Translations under genes and position numbers: made by a program
Shown here: positions 1 to 10,739 of the stretch, one piece after another
How the letters are laid out: every line of letters starts with the position of its first letter
Position numbering within the stretch: the first letter of the stretch is position 1
Notes under the pieces: generated by a model
Databases searched by the model: none
What the model saw: the letters and a program-made list of their open reading frames with translations, nothing else
What the model was told of the DNA's origin: nothing
Origin: Paludibacter sp. UBA5753
GTDB taxonomy: Bacteria; Bacteroidota; Bacteroidia; Bacteroidales; Paludibacteraceae
DNA: 56,944 nucleotides
Assembly (NCBI GenBank): GCA_002427615.1
Contig: DIFH01000130.1
Coordinates: 1 to 56,944 of the forward strand
Reading direction: 5' to 3'

Positions 1-35
1 TATCAGACTTATTATACTTTTTCAGTAGACACTAA
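1..35. repeat. Left copy of a window-end inverted repeat
   Basis: The first 35 bases are the reverse complement of positions 56854-56888 with 32 of 35 identical. The copy ends right beside the nuoN stop codon. The shared core CTGAAAAAGTATAAT and the outer GTCT look like the terminal repeat of an insertion sequence, but no transposase is visible in the window. Confidence 0.75.
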
Positions 36-1457
36 TTAAATACCGAATCCGAATACCGAAATCTGCTCGTAAATAGTACTTATAAGTCCAACTACCACAA
101 TGGCAAGCGTACAAATTACTAAGCTGATTTTTACAGGCATATCACTCTTAATCGTTATTATGGGACTGTCGCTTTTATTAATAAACATGGCTTTCACCAA
201 TAGCAAATAATAATACAACGAAATAACGGTATTAAGGAGAGCTATGAATACTAACACATAGAAACCTTGCTGAATAGCTGCTGAAAAAATAAAAAACTTG
301 CTGAAAAAGCCTGCAAAAGGAGGAATTCCGGCCAGCGAAAACAGTGCCAGCATCATCACCACGCTTAGTTTGGGATTGGTCTGGTATAATCCGTCGTAAT
401 CTCTAATCGTAATTTTTCCGGAGCGGTTTTCAATGACCGAAACAACGCCGAAAATAGCCAGATTGGAAAACATATACACCAAAATATAATAAACCAGCGA
501 ACTCATCCCCATGGCTGTTCCACTAATTACACCCAGCAAAATGTAACCTGCCTGCGAAATAGACGAGAAAGCAAGAAAACGCTTCAGGTTTTGCTGACGA
601 ATGGCGAAAACGTTAGCCAGCGTAATACTGATGACGATAATACCATAAAGTATTGTCTGCCATTGGTCTATCATATTACCGAATACTTTTACGAATATGG
701 TGAACAGTACGAAAACTGCTGAACCTTTCGAAATAACCGAAAGATAAGAAGTGATACTCGTAGGGGCACCTTCATACACGTCGGGAGTCCATAAATGAAA
801 AGGAACAAGTGATATTTTAAAAAACAATCCGACGGCAAAAAACACCAGCGCCATAAGTTGCAATGGTCCGGCGGTCAGTTGTGTTGCCAGATCGTCGAAA
901 TAAAGCGTACCCGTTGCACCGTAAATCATAGAAATACCAAACAGCGATATCCCCGATGCAAATACAGACGTAAGTATGTATTTTGCTCCTGCTTCTGCCG
1001 ACTTGTGATTGTATTTGTTGAAAGCCACGAGCGTAGCCATAGGAATGGAAGCCGTTTCGATGCCTATAAAGAACATCAGGAAATGTCCGGCAGACATCAT
1101 AAAATACATCCCCAGCAAAGTGGAAAGTGTCAGAAAATAAAACTCGCCGCGACGGATAACACTTTCTTCGCTGTTAAGCCAGTGATGCGCCTGCAGAAAA
1201 ATGATAATCGTACCAATATTAAGTATTGTTTTCACATAAGTAAGCATCGGAACGTATTGGTACATGCCACCTGCCACTTCAAACGGATCACGCGGGACAC
1301 AGTTCAACAACGTGTGAACCGCAAACAATATAATGGCTACAGGTTGAAAATAACGCAATGCTTTTTCACCCGCAAAAATATCGTAAATAAGTAGAATCAC
1401 TAACACTGCCAGGAGTGAAAGTTCGTCATGTAATTGTAGGAAACTTATGTAGTTCAT
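36..1457 (-). CDS. nuoN: NADH-quinone oxidoreductase-like subunit N
   Basis: Antiporter-like membrane subunit of complex I, 473 aa, about 14 hydrophobic segments. It is one of the three proton-channel subunits in the membrane arm. The essential glutamate of TM5 is present (E134 in the segment FFIGIETASIPM), as are the lysines and the LAGIPPFAGFFSKF signature near residue 375 shared by NuoL, NuoM and NuoN. It is the last gene of the nuo operon, 73 nt after nuoM. Its stop codon touches the repeat at the edge of the window. Confidence 0.97.
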   Translation of the reverse strand: MNYISFLQLHDELSLLAVLVILLIYDIFAGEKALRYFQPVAIILFAVHTLLNCVPRDPFEVAGGMYQYVPMLTYVKTILNIGTIIIFLQAHHWLNSEESVIRRGEFYFLTLSTLLGMYFMMSAGHFLMFFIGIETASIPMATLVAFNKYNHKSAEAGAKYILTSVFASGISLFGISMIYGATGTLYFDDLATQLTAGPLQLMALVFFAVGLFFKISLVPFHLWTPDVYEGAPTSITSYLSVISKGSAVFVLFTIFVKVFGNMIDQWQTILYGIIVISITLANVFAIRQQNLKRFLAFSSISQAGYILLGVISGTAMGMSSLVYYILVYMFSNLAIFGVVSVIENRSGKITIRDYDGLYQTNPKLSVVMMLALFSLAGIPPFAGFFSKFFIFSAAIQQGFYVLVFIALLNTVISLYYYLLLVKAMFINKSDSPIITIKSDMPVKISLVICTLAIVVVGLISTIYEQISVFGFGI

Positions 1458-1530
1458 ATCGATGATTTACAATTTTATCAGTTACTATTTACAATTGAAT
1501 GTAAATTTTTTCTAAACGCTAAGTCTATGC

Positions 1531-3012
1531 TTATCTCATTAAATTATTTACAACAGGAATCAGACTATCGTGTATCATATTCGATATCCATAACGGAAGT
1601 GAACCCAATGCAACAATAGCAATAATCAGCGTAACCACCGAAATACGTTCCCACCAGGTAGCGTCGGTCAGTTCTTCGTGATGCGGATCCTGTATTTTAC
1701 CGTACAAAATTTTACCAACTACCCGCAGAATATATACCGCAGTAATTACGATAGATGAAGCGGCAACTATCGTTAATACACGATGGAACATGTCTGTTTC
1801 CTGGAACGAACCCACGAAAATGGTCATTTCAGCAACGAAACCGCTTAAACCCGGCAAACCCAACGATGCCAAACCGGCAATTACATAACTTACACCCAGG
1901 AATGGAAGCACTTTCATCAAACCACCCATTTGGGTAATCAACCGTGTATGTGTTCGTCCATAAATCATCCCGATTAAGGCAAAGAAAAGGGCTGTCATCA
2001 ATCCATGCGAAAGCATTTGCAATACGGCTCCCGTCATAGCTGTTTCGTTCATCATCAATATGGCAAAAAGCACCAACCCGCAGTGACTCACCGACGAGTA
2101 AGCGTTAATATATTTCAAATCAGTTTGTACCACAGCCGAAAAAGCTCCATAAATCACGCTTATACCGGTAAGAATTAAGAAAATCCAGGCCATTTCGTGT
2201 GCAGCTTCGGGCATCAAATACATGGCTACGCGGAACGCCCCGTAACCGCCTAATTTCATCAACACCCCGGCGTGAAGCATTGAAACAGCAGTAGGAGCCG
2301 AAGCATGACCATCAGGGGACCAAGTGTGGAAAGGAAATAACGCACCTAACACCCCAAATCCCATAAAGGTGAGCGGGAACAAATAATATTGCGCCGAAAG
2401 CGGAATTGTTTTTTGAGCAATATCCAGGATGTTCATACTTTCGGCTCCCGAGAAATAATAAATTCCCAAAATACCTCCCAGCAACAAAGCCGAACCACCC
2501 ATCAACATCAAAGTCAATTTCATGGCGGCATATTCTTTTTTTCCTGTTCCCCAGATTCCGATTAATAAATACATGGGAATCAAAGCAATTTCGTAGTACA
2601 TAAACATAGTGAACAGGTCGATGGAAATGAAAAATCCATATACGCCAATGGAGAGCAGACAGTACCATAGAAAAAACTCTTTCGGCAGCGGATCGATGCG
2701 CCACGAAGCAAAAACACCCGTAAACACAATAATAGAAGTAAGTGCAAGCATGGCTACCGACACACCATCGACACCTACCGAATAGTGAATATTGAATGGC
2801 GCATACCAAACCGTGTCGGCTGTGAAAAGCATCTCGGCCATATTTCCGGCAGCGCGCTCAGTGAGATACAGGTAAGTAAGAATACCCGAAAGTATCAGTA
2901 ATATTGTGGCTCCAGTGGCTGCAATAAAATTTATCTGACCACGGTTTTTAGCGAAAAACAGCGCGATCATCATCAACAGCGGAACGAGAACGAAAATAGA
3001 TAAGAAATTCAT
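1531..3012 (-). CDS. nuoM: NADH-quinone oxidoreductase-like subunit M
   Basis: Antiporter-like membrane subunit of complex I, 493 aa, fitting the family length. E141 in MYYEIALIPMYLL corresponds to the TM5 glutamate needed for proton pumping. The motifs FPFHTWSPDGHASAPTAVS and the LASLGLPGLSGFVAE segment are typical of NuoM rather than NuoL or NuoN. It sits between nuoL and nuoN. The short gap to nuoL is AT-rich and carries a degenerate TTTACAATTT repeat seen at other junctions of this operon. Confidence 0.97.
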   Translation of the reverse strand: MNFLSIFVLVPLLMMIALFFAKNRGQINFIAATGATILLILSGILTYLYLTERAAGNMAEMLFTADTVWYAPFNIHYSVGVDGVSVAMLALTSIIVFTGVFASWRIDPLPKEFFLWYCLLSIGVYGFFISIDLFTMFMYYEIALIPMYLLIGIWGTGKKEYAAMKLTLMLMGGSALLLGGILGIYYFSGAESMNILDIAQKTIPLSAQYYLFPLTFMGFGVLGALFPFHTWSPDGHASAPTAVSMLHAGVLMKLGGYGAFRVAMYLMPEAAHEMAWIFLILTGISVIYGAFSAVVQTDLKYINAYSSVSHCGLVLFAILMMNETAMTGAVLQMLSHGLMTALFFALIGMIYGRTHTRLITQMGGLMKVLPFLGVSYVIAGLASLGLPGLSGFVAEMTIFVGSFQETDMFHRVLTIVAASSIVITAVYILRVVGKILYGKIQDPHHEELTDATWWERISVVTLIIAIVALGSLPLWISNMIHDSLIPVVNNLMR

Positions 3013-3063
3013 ATCTTGTAAAATTTACAATTTAGAAATTTGCGATTCACAATTAAATGGCTA

Positions 3064-4965
<1,902 letters not shown>

Positions 4966-5052
4966 ATTTAATGATTTACTTGATTGAAAAATTACGATTT
5001 ACGATTTTAATTTCAAAAAAAATTTAACGTTCCCCCTTAGGAAATTCAGGGA

Positions 5053-5394
5053 CTATTCTTTCAATTGGTTCAAACTATCCACTTCCACATTATTAAGATT
5101 TCGGTAAATATTAATCACAATGGCAATGGCAACAGCAGTTTCGCAAGCCGATATTGCAATGGTGAAAAGTGCAAAAAAGAATCCTTCCATTTGTTCGGGA
5201 TATAAATAGCGGTTGAAAACCGCAAAATTTATATCTATTGAATTTAAAATCAATTCAATTGAGATCAGGATCATCAACAAGCTTTTACGAGATATAAAGC
5301 CATAAATTCCTGAGAAAAACATAACCAAACTTACTGCTATGTAAGCTTCCATTGGGATAATTCCCGAAAAGAAATTTGTAAATAAATCACCCAT
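5053..5394 (-). CDS. nuoK: NADH-quinone oxidoreductase-like subunit K
   Basis: Small three-helix membrane subunit of complex I. The two membrane glutamates are visible in ILISIELILNSIDINFAVF and ISACETAVAIAIVINIY. I take the ATG at 5394 (113 aa); the open frame extends to a TTG at 5415, and a start closer to the usual 102 aa would lie near MEAYIAVSLV, so the N-terminus is uncertain. It lies between nuoJ and nuoL as in all Bacteroidota nuo operons. Confidence 0.93.
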   Translation of the reverse strand: MGDLFTNFFSGIIPMEAYIAVSLVMFFSGIYGFISRKSLLMILISIELILNSIDINFAVFNRYLYPEQMEGFFFALFTIAISACETAVAIAIVINIYRNLNNVEVDSLNQLKE

Positions 5395-5510
5395 GTTTTT
5401 ATCTGTTACTTCCAACCATCAGAGGGTTGAATATAGTTTTATGTGTTATCAATTTCAATCATCTTATAATTCCCTTATCTTATTCCCGATTAGGGGCGTT
5501 AAGGCAATTT

Positions 5511-6017
5511 TTATGAACGTTTTCTGGCTATCATAATGGCGCCTACGATACAAGCCAGTAATAAAATACTGATTACTTCAAAAGGCAACAAATACTGAAA
5601 TTTCTCTGTTCCCATCAAAGTCATGCCAATATGCTTTGTATTCAATTCATCCTGAGCAACCAACGTGTACACTTTCGTTATATTATTGAAAATAATATAG
5701 CCGCAAAAAACAATTCCGACTGAAGACAAAACAATCGCCAGCGCACGTTGCCGCAGCGGTTCAGGCGTGATTCTTTCTCCCGGCTTTTGCGTAAGTAAAA
5801 TGGCAAAAATATACAACACCATGATACCCCCTGCATAAACTGCTACCTGAACAGCAAACAAATAATGATAACCCAACAGCAAATACAATCCGGCTGTTCC
5901 CAAAAGAACAAACAAAAGGTAAGTAGCCGAACGGATCAATCGTTTCGACGTAACAGCCATAATTGAAAATACCGAAATAATCACCGCCAGTATGTAAAAT
6001 ATAATTTGTTGTGCCAT
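5511..6017 (-). CDS. nuoJ: NADH-quinone oxidoreductase-like subunit J
   Basis: Five-helix membrane subunit of complex I, 168 aa. The TM3 segment AVQVAVYAGGIMVLYIFAILL carries the conserved tyrosine and glycines of the pi-bulge that links the quinone site to the antiporter subunits. It is in operon order between nuoI and nuoK. The gap to nuoI (about 90 nt) holds a short degenerate repeat built on AATATGCCAAT. Confidence 0.96.
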   Translation of the reverse strand: MAQQIIFYILAVIISVFSIMAVTSKRLIRSATYLLFVLLGTAGLYLLLGYHYLFAVQVAVYAGGIMVLYIFAILLTQKPGERITPEPLRQRALAIVLSSVGIVFCGYIIFNNITKVYTLVAQDELNTKHIGMTLMGTEKFQYLLPFEVISILLLACIVGAIMIARKRS

Positions 6018-6107
6018 AGATAATGTGCCAATATATGAATATGCTAATATGCCAATTTTAATAGGAAAAAAATAATTTTGAACTTTTCTAAATCATCAAC
6101 ATCTCAT

Positions 6108-6629
6108 TCAGAGCGACTTCTCCTTCTCCTTTGGAGATGGACGGGAAGAGGTCGGTTCTTTCTTCTTCACCCCGAGTTTTGACCCTTCGTGATTCAGTTG
6201 CTGCACAAGTTTATGACGCGTAAATGTTGCATTTTCGAAATGATTGGTGAATTTAATCGCACTCGAAGGACAAGTGATCACACATAAATTGCAGAAAGTG
6301 CACATTCCCAAATCATAAATATATCTGTCGAGTTCTTTTTTCTTTTTTCCATCTTCGGTTTCCGTCATCTTCGTAATCACCTGAATTGTACCGTTCGGAC
6401 AATTCATTTCACAAATACCGCAGGCAGTGCAGGCGTGTTCATTGTTTTCATCATGCGGCATAACCAGTTCGGCACGAAACCGATCGGAAATAACCAGCAT
6501 ATCTCTGTTTTCAGGATATTGTCGGGTTACTTTTTTTGTCCAAAGTTCCTTCCATGTAACCGACAAGCCTGTGAGCAAGGATTTTATGCCTCCAAATAAA
6601 TCTGTTGTATATTGTTTAAACGTTCTCAT
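6108..6629 (-). CDS. nuoI: NADH-quinone oxidoreductase-like subunit I, 2x[4Fe-4S]
   Basis: Ferredoxin-like subunit that relays electrons through clusters N6a and N6b to NuoB, 173 aa. The two CxxCxxCxxxCP motifs are complete: C67, C70, C73, C77 and C110, C113, C116, C120. An amphipathic N-terminal helix follows the usual pattern. The last 15 residues (PTSSRPSPKEKEKSL) are not part of the family. They are encoded by a copy of the C-rich palindromic repeat found between genes elsewhere in the window, so a repeat appears to have replaced or extended the 3-prime end. Confidence 0.95.
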   Translation of the reverse strand: MRTFKQYTTDLFGGIKSLLTGLSVTWKELWTKKVTRQYPENRDMLVISDRFRAELVMPHDENNEHACTACGICEMNCPNGTIQVITKMTETEDGKKKKELDRYIYDLGMCTFCNLCVITCPSSAIKFTNHFENATFTRHKLVQQLNHEGSKLGVKKKEPTSSRPSPKEKEKSL

Positions 6630-6654
6630 TTTTTTATTTTTCTATGGAGACGAA

Positions 6655-7764
6655 TCAAAACAAATCCGTCAAAGTTAATCCGGTTAGCACCAGGATAACC
6701 ATTACTAAAATATTAACCAAATTAATCGGCAGTAAGTATTTCCATTCCAGATTTAAAAGCTGGTCGATGCGTAAACGCGGGAACGACCAGCGAACCCATA
6801 AACTCAGAAAAATCAAAACTCCTACTTTACCAAAAAACCAAATATAAGATGGAATATACCACATCAACTGGTTAAAACCCTCCCAACCACTTATCTGCAA
6901 AGGCATCCAACCGCCTAAGAATACAGTTGCTGCAATAGAAGCTATAATAAACATATTCAGATATTCAGCTAAATAGAAAAATCCGAATTGCAGCCCCGAA
7001 TATTCGGTGTGATAACCGGCTGTTAACTCCGATTCGGCTTCGGGTAAATCGAACGGGCCGCGGTTAGTTTCGGCATGACCTGAAATCAGGTAAATAACAA
7101 AAGCCACTAACGACGAAATATGTCCATTGAAAATGTTCCAGCAATAAGCCTGGTTTTCAATCATTTCGCTAAATTGCATGGTTCCAGAAAGTACTACCAT
7201 GGTCATCAAAGCGAAACCTGCCGAAAGTTCGTAACTTACAAATTGCGCTCCACTTCGCATAGCGCCAATCATGGAATATTTGTTGTTACTCGACCAACCG
7301 GCCAGCAATACGCCTATAATGCCCAACGATGAAACGGCTGTTACATAAAAAACGCCAATATTAAAATCGACTGCCTGTAAACTTTTCCCGAACGGGATGG
7401 CTCCAAATGTAAGCACCGAAGCCACAATCATAAAAAACGGAGCGGCATAAAACAGAAACTTATCCACTTTATTGATCTGAATAATTTCCTTGATCAGAAT
7501 TTTAAGCACATCAGCCACCGTCTGAAAAATACCGTACTTCCCTACCCTGTTCGGACCGATACGTGCCTGAAAAAACGCCGTAATTTTACGTTCCACATAA
7601 ATTAAAATCATGGCAAGCACAGCATAAGCGGCTAATAAGACCACGCCAACAAGCGCCAGTTCAATGAAAACAGCCCAAAACTCAGGCAAATTTTCTCTCA
7701 AAGCAGCATCTAACCAGCTTGTAAGGTTTGTAAATTCTAAAGGTTGAGAATAACTTTGAAACAT
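6655..7764 (-). CDS. nuoH: NADH-quinone oxidoreductase-like subunit H
   Basis: Membrane subunit forming the quinone chamber with NuoB and NuoCD, 369 aa, about eight to nine membrane segments. Family signatures are QARIGPNRVGKYGIFQ (residues about 66-81) and the acidic loop DLPEAESELTAGYHTEYSG (about 239-257), followed by the RWSFPRLRIDQLL segment near the C-terminus. It is preceded by an unusual tandem-repeat spacer between nuoCD and nuoH. Confidence 0.97.
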   Translation of the reverse strand: MFQSYSQPLEFTNLTSWLDAALRENLPEFWAVFIELALVGVVLLAAYAVLAMILIYVERKITAFFQARIGPNRVGKYGIFQTVADVLKILIKEIIQINKVDKFLFYAAPFFMIVASVLTFGAIPFGKSLQAVDFNIGVFYVTAVSSLGIIGVLLAGWSSNNKYSMIGAMRSGAQFVSYELSAGFALMTMVVLSGTMQFSEMIENQAYCWNIFNGHISSLVAFVIYLISGHAETNRGPFDLPEAESELTAGYHTEYSGLQFGFFYLAEYLNMFIIASIAATVFLGGWMPLQISGWEGFNQLMWYIPSYIWFFGKVGVLIFLSLWVRWSFPRLRIDQLLNLEWKYLLPINLVNILVMVILVLTGLTLTDLF

Positions 7765-7782
7765 ATATTTTTCTCTTCGTAC

Positions 7783-7861
7783 AATTGTAAATTGTAAATA
7801 GTAAATAGTAAATGGTAAATGGTAAATATATAAATGGTAAAATGGTAAAATGGTAAAATGG
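7783..7861. repeat. Heptamer/octamer tandem repeat between nuoCD and nuoH
   Basis: Six 7-nt units of the form AATNGTA (two AATTGTA, two AATAGTA, two AATGGTA) run from 7783 to 7824. After one AATATAT unit come three full 8-nt units AAATGGTA and a partial fourth, ending three bases before the nuoCD stop codon. The units drift in pairs, which suggests stepwise slippage. Related single units are seen at 1460-1505, 3013-3060, 46360-46440 and 51255-51300. Confidence 0.85.
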
Positions 7862-7863
7862 AT

Positions 7864-9501
7864 TTATCTGTCGATATCCGGAATTACATAATCCATTGAA
7901 CCTCCGATACCGATAAAATCCGAAATTTTTTCATTTTTACATATCAATGGCATCACCGATACCAAAGCCATAGAGGGTGAACGGAACTTCAGGCGATAAG
8001 GCGTTTTTTCGCCACGGCTTTCGATATACACACCGAACAACCCTTTACCGGCCTCCACCCCCTGAAAATATTCACCTTCGGGAAGTTTGATAACGGCTTT
8101 TGTCTTTGCCAGAAAATCTCCATCAGGGATATTATCAATCAATTGTTCTATAATTTTCAGGGATTCTTCTATTTCATCGAGGCGGTTCATATAGCGGGCA
8201 TACGAATCGCCCTCGGCGCGAATAACTTCTTTAAATTCAACTTTATCGTAAAGCGCGTAAGGTTGGTATTTGCGTACGTCGCACGACCAGCCCGAAGCAC
8301 GTCCGGCTGGACCGGTAACGGCATAACTCACGGCATCTTCTTTCGATAGATTTCCAATGTTGACCATGCGCCCCAACGCAATCACATTGTGTGAGAAAAA
8401 ACGATCGTATTCTCTGAGCTTTTCACGCATGTAAGGAATAAATGCCTTCACATCTTTCTGAAAATCGGCATAAATATCGAACATTACTCCGCCAATCACA
8501 TTCTGATTGATAATTAATCGTCCGCCACAGGTTTTATCGAAGATATCAAGAATAATCTCACGTTCGCGCATACCGTAAATAAAGGCGGTAGTTGCACCCA
8601 AATCATTCGTTTGAGCCGACCATGCCAATAAATGCGAACTAATCCGGTTCAACTCATCCATGATGGTGCGGATGTATTGAGCACGCATGGGAACTTCTAT
8701 TCCGACCGCTTTTTCGACACACATACACAAAGCGTGACGATTAATATTCGCCGAAAGATAATCCAGACGATCGGTAAAATGTAGAATTTGCGGGTAAGTA
8801 AGGCTTTCGCTGAGTTTCTCAATTCCACGGTGAATATATCCGCTGTGAATATCAATCTTTTTTACAATTTCGCCATCCAATGCGGTACGGAAGTGCATTA
8901 CACCATGCGTTGAAGGATGTTGCGGACCGATATTAATAATGTAATCATCTGCCTCAAATATATTTACAACTTCCTCCTTCAATCCGTCAGGAGTTTCCAT
9001 AATCCTCGGAGCAGTATCGATGATATCTTTACTTACAACCGAAACCGGATTAATTTCAGGATTTGCATCGTAATCTTTACGCAGGGGAAAACCCACCCAA
9101 TCATCGTTGATCAGGAAACGACGCATATCAGGGTTATTAATGAAACGTATGCCGTACATGGCATAAACTTCACGTTCGTTCAAATGTGCGGTTTCGTATA
9201 AGTCTGTAATTGAATAAAGCAACGGATTTTCACGGTCGGAAGTACCTGTTTTTACAACAATTTCTTTCGAAGTATCCTGAGAAGAAGAAAGTAAATAAAT
9301 AACGCCGAGCTGCTCTCCCCAATCCATTCCAATGAGATAAACAAGGTAATCGAATGGTAATTCTTCGTTATCGTGGAGTGTTTTAATTAATTCGTGCAAT
9401 TTTTGGGGATCAACCGTTACGGTTAGCTTGTCTTTTTCTTCGAAAACCGCGTCCGCAAATATATTAAGAATTATTTTTTTTATCTTTTCCATTTTTGGCA
9501 T
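7864..9501 (-). CDS. nuoCD: Fused NADH-quinone oxidoreductase-like subunit C/D
   Basis: Fusion of the 30-kDa and 49-kDa peripheral-arm subunits, 545 aa. Residues about 1-155 are NuoC (EREVYAMYGIRF, DDWVGFPLRKDY). The rest is NuoD, with NIGPQHPSTHGVMHF near residue 191 and SGYIHRGIEKL, which shape the quinone-binding cavity together with NuoB. The start codon overlaps the nuoB stop as TAATG, so translation is probably coupled. A second in-frame ATG lies three codons downstream. Confidence 0.97.
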   Translation of the reverse strand: MPKMEKIKKIILNIFADAVFEEKDKLTVTVDPQKLHELIKTLHDNEELPFDYLVYLIGMDWGEQLGVIYLLSSSQDTSKEIVVKTGTSDRENPLLYSITDLYETAHLNEREVYAMYGIRFINNPDMRRFLINDDWVGFPLRKDYDANPEINPVSVVSKDIIDTAPRIMETPDGLKEEVVNIFEADDYIINIGPQHPSTHGVMHFRTALDGEIVKKIDIHSGYIHRGIEKLSESLTYPQILHFTDRLDYLSANINRHALCMCVEKAVGIEVPMRAQYIRTIMDELNRISSHLLAWSAQTNDLGATTAFIYGMREREIILDIFDKTCGGRLIINQNVIGGVMFDIYADFQKDVKAFIPYMREKLREYDRFFSHNVIALGRMVNIGNLSKEDAVSYAVTGPAGRASGWSCDVRKYQPYALYDKVEFKEVIRAEGDSYARYMNRLDEIEESLKIIEQLIDNIPDGDFLAKTKAVIKLPEGEYFQGVEAGKGLFGVYIESRGEKTPYRLKFRSPSMALVSVMPLICKNEKISDFIGIGGSMDYVIPDIDR

Positions 9502-10088
9502 TATTTCCCTTCAGGAGTCAGGGGTTTATCTTTTAATGGTTTCAGAAATTGTTCCACTTTAATTTTACGTTGCAATTGCATTAAGCCGTAAAACAATGAT
9601 TCGGGACGTGGGGGACAGCCGGGGACATACACATCGACCGGTATAATTTCGTCAACACCTTTGACAACATGATACGAGTTGATAAACGGGCCTCCCGAAA
9701 TAGCACAACCACCCATGGCAAGCACATATTTCGGCTCTGCCATTTGGTCGTACACACGTTTAATCAGCGGCGCCATTTTATGGACTATCGTGCCGGCAAC
9801 TAACATCAAATCGGCCTGGCGCGGACTGTTGCGGGTAACTTCCATCCCGAAACGTGAAATATCGTGATGCGCAGCGGCAGCCGACATAAACTCGATACCG
9901 CAACAACTGGTGGCAAAAATCAAAGGCCAGATAGAATTTGAACGTCCCCAGTTTATCATATCATCCAAAGAACCTATTACCACATTCACTCCGTTGGCTT
10001 TAAGTTCTTCGACATATTTCTCAAGGTATTCGTTTTCGTTGAATTCCCCGTTCGGAATACCCTTTATTTTTATATTTTTTACTTCCAT
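9501..10088 (-). CDS. nuoB: NADH-quinone oxidoreductase-like subunit B, cluster N2
   Basis: Carries the terminal [4Fe-4S] cluster N2 that reduces quinone. Ligands are visible as the tandem cysteines in FATSCCGIEF, the cysteine of AMGGCAISGG and that of VPGCPPRPE. The open frame begins at an ATG at 10109, but that ATG lies inside a GGAGGAAAGGAG ribosome-binding stretch placed about 8 nt before the ATG at 10088, so I choose 10088 (195 aa). This start overlaps the end of nuoA by 10 nt. Confidence 0.96.
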   Translation of the reverse strand: MEVKNIKIKGIPNGEFNENEYLEKYVEELKANGVNVVIGSLDDMINWGRSNSIWPLIFATSCCGIEFMSAAAAHHDISRFGMEVTRNSPRQADLMLVAGTIVHKMAPLIKRVYDQMAEPKYVLAMGGCAISGGPFINSYHVVKGVDEIIPVDVYVPGCPPRPESLFYGLMQLQRKIKVEQFLKPLKDKPLTPEGK

Positions 10089-10432
10089 TTTAAAACTCCT
10101 TTCCTCCACGCATAAGCAAGACCTAACCCAAGAATCAACAAGAAAAATAAGATACTCGTTAATCCGGAAACCCCTAACTCACGCACAATAGTTGCCCAGG
10201 GAAACAAAAATATTGCTTCCACATCGAACATCAAGTAAAGAATAGCGTAAAGATAATATCCGGCTTTGAACTGCATCCACGAAGTTCCGTGAGTTGGAAT
10301 TCCGCATTCGTAAGGTTCTCCTTTTTGAGGATTAAATGATTTGGGAGATATTAGTATGGCCAATCCAAGTCCGCCAACGACTAAAATCACGCCCGATAAA
10401 AAAACCACTAAAAATAGCGACAAATTACTCAT
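10079..10432 (-). CDS. nuoA: NADH-quinone oxidoreductase-like subunit A
   Basis: Three-helix membrane subunit of complex I and first gene of the operon, 117 aa. The loop with GEPYECGIP and the second helix with YLMFDVEAIFLFPWA are diagnostic. The nuo operon here runs A-B-CD-H-I-J-K-L-M-N with no nuoE, nuoF or nuoG. The upstream AT-rich gap holds no perfect TANNTTTG -7 box; the nearest match is a TTCCTTTG on the minus strand close to the start. Confidence 0.96.
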   Translation of the reverse strand: MSNLSLFLVVFLSGVILVVGGLGLAILISPKSFNPQKGEPYECGIPTHGTSWMQFKAGYYLYAILYLMFDVEAIFLFPWATIVRELGVSGLTSILFFLLILGLGLAYAWRKGVLKWK

Positions 10433-10739
10433 ACTTTTTTTTGAATTTTAAGCTCAAAAAACGCTGCAAAGGAAACATAAAAATTTTAATTATTATCATT
10501 TTTTTATTATTATATACAGCCGTCCTCAATTTGATTAAATCTTACATTTTATTATTTAAAATATATTATTTACATGTATAACAGTATATTATACATTATT
10601 TTATTTACAATATTAAATCAAGGCATAATACTTTAGTAATTTTTAACTGACCCCTACTAAACAAATACTACGATATTGAACAAATACTATGATAATGGTG
10701 AGAAATAAAAAAATGCAAAAAACACTTCAACAATTATAC
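10433..10739. other. AT-rich gap upstream of nuoA
   Basis: No gene is visible. The stretch must contain the nuo promoter. It also holds an imperfect direct repeat of about 20 nt (10659-10677 and 10679-10698, both with ACAAATACTA/T), close to the left end of the IS66 remnant. Confidence 0.5.

Noticed and set aside
858..1394. Plus-strand open frame of 178 codons inside nuoN, and similar frames inside nuo, TonB-receptor and ribosomal genes
   Set aside because: They lie fully antisense to genes with strong family matches and show no protein-like features.
7783..7861. Tandem units considered as a CRISPR array
   Set aside because: Units are 7-8 nt with no spacers; this is a simple tandem repeat and no cas gene is near.
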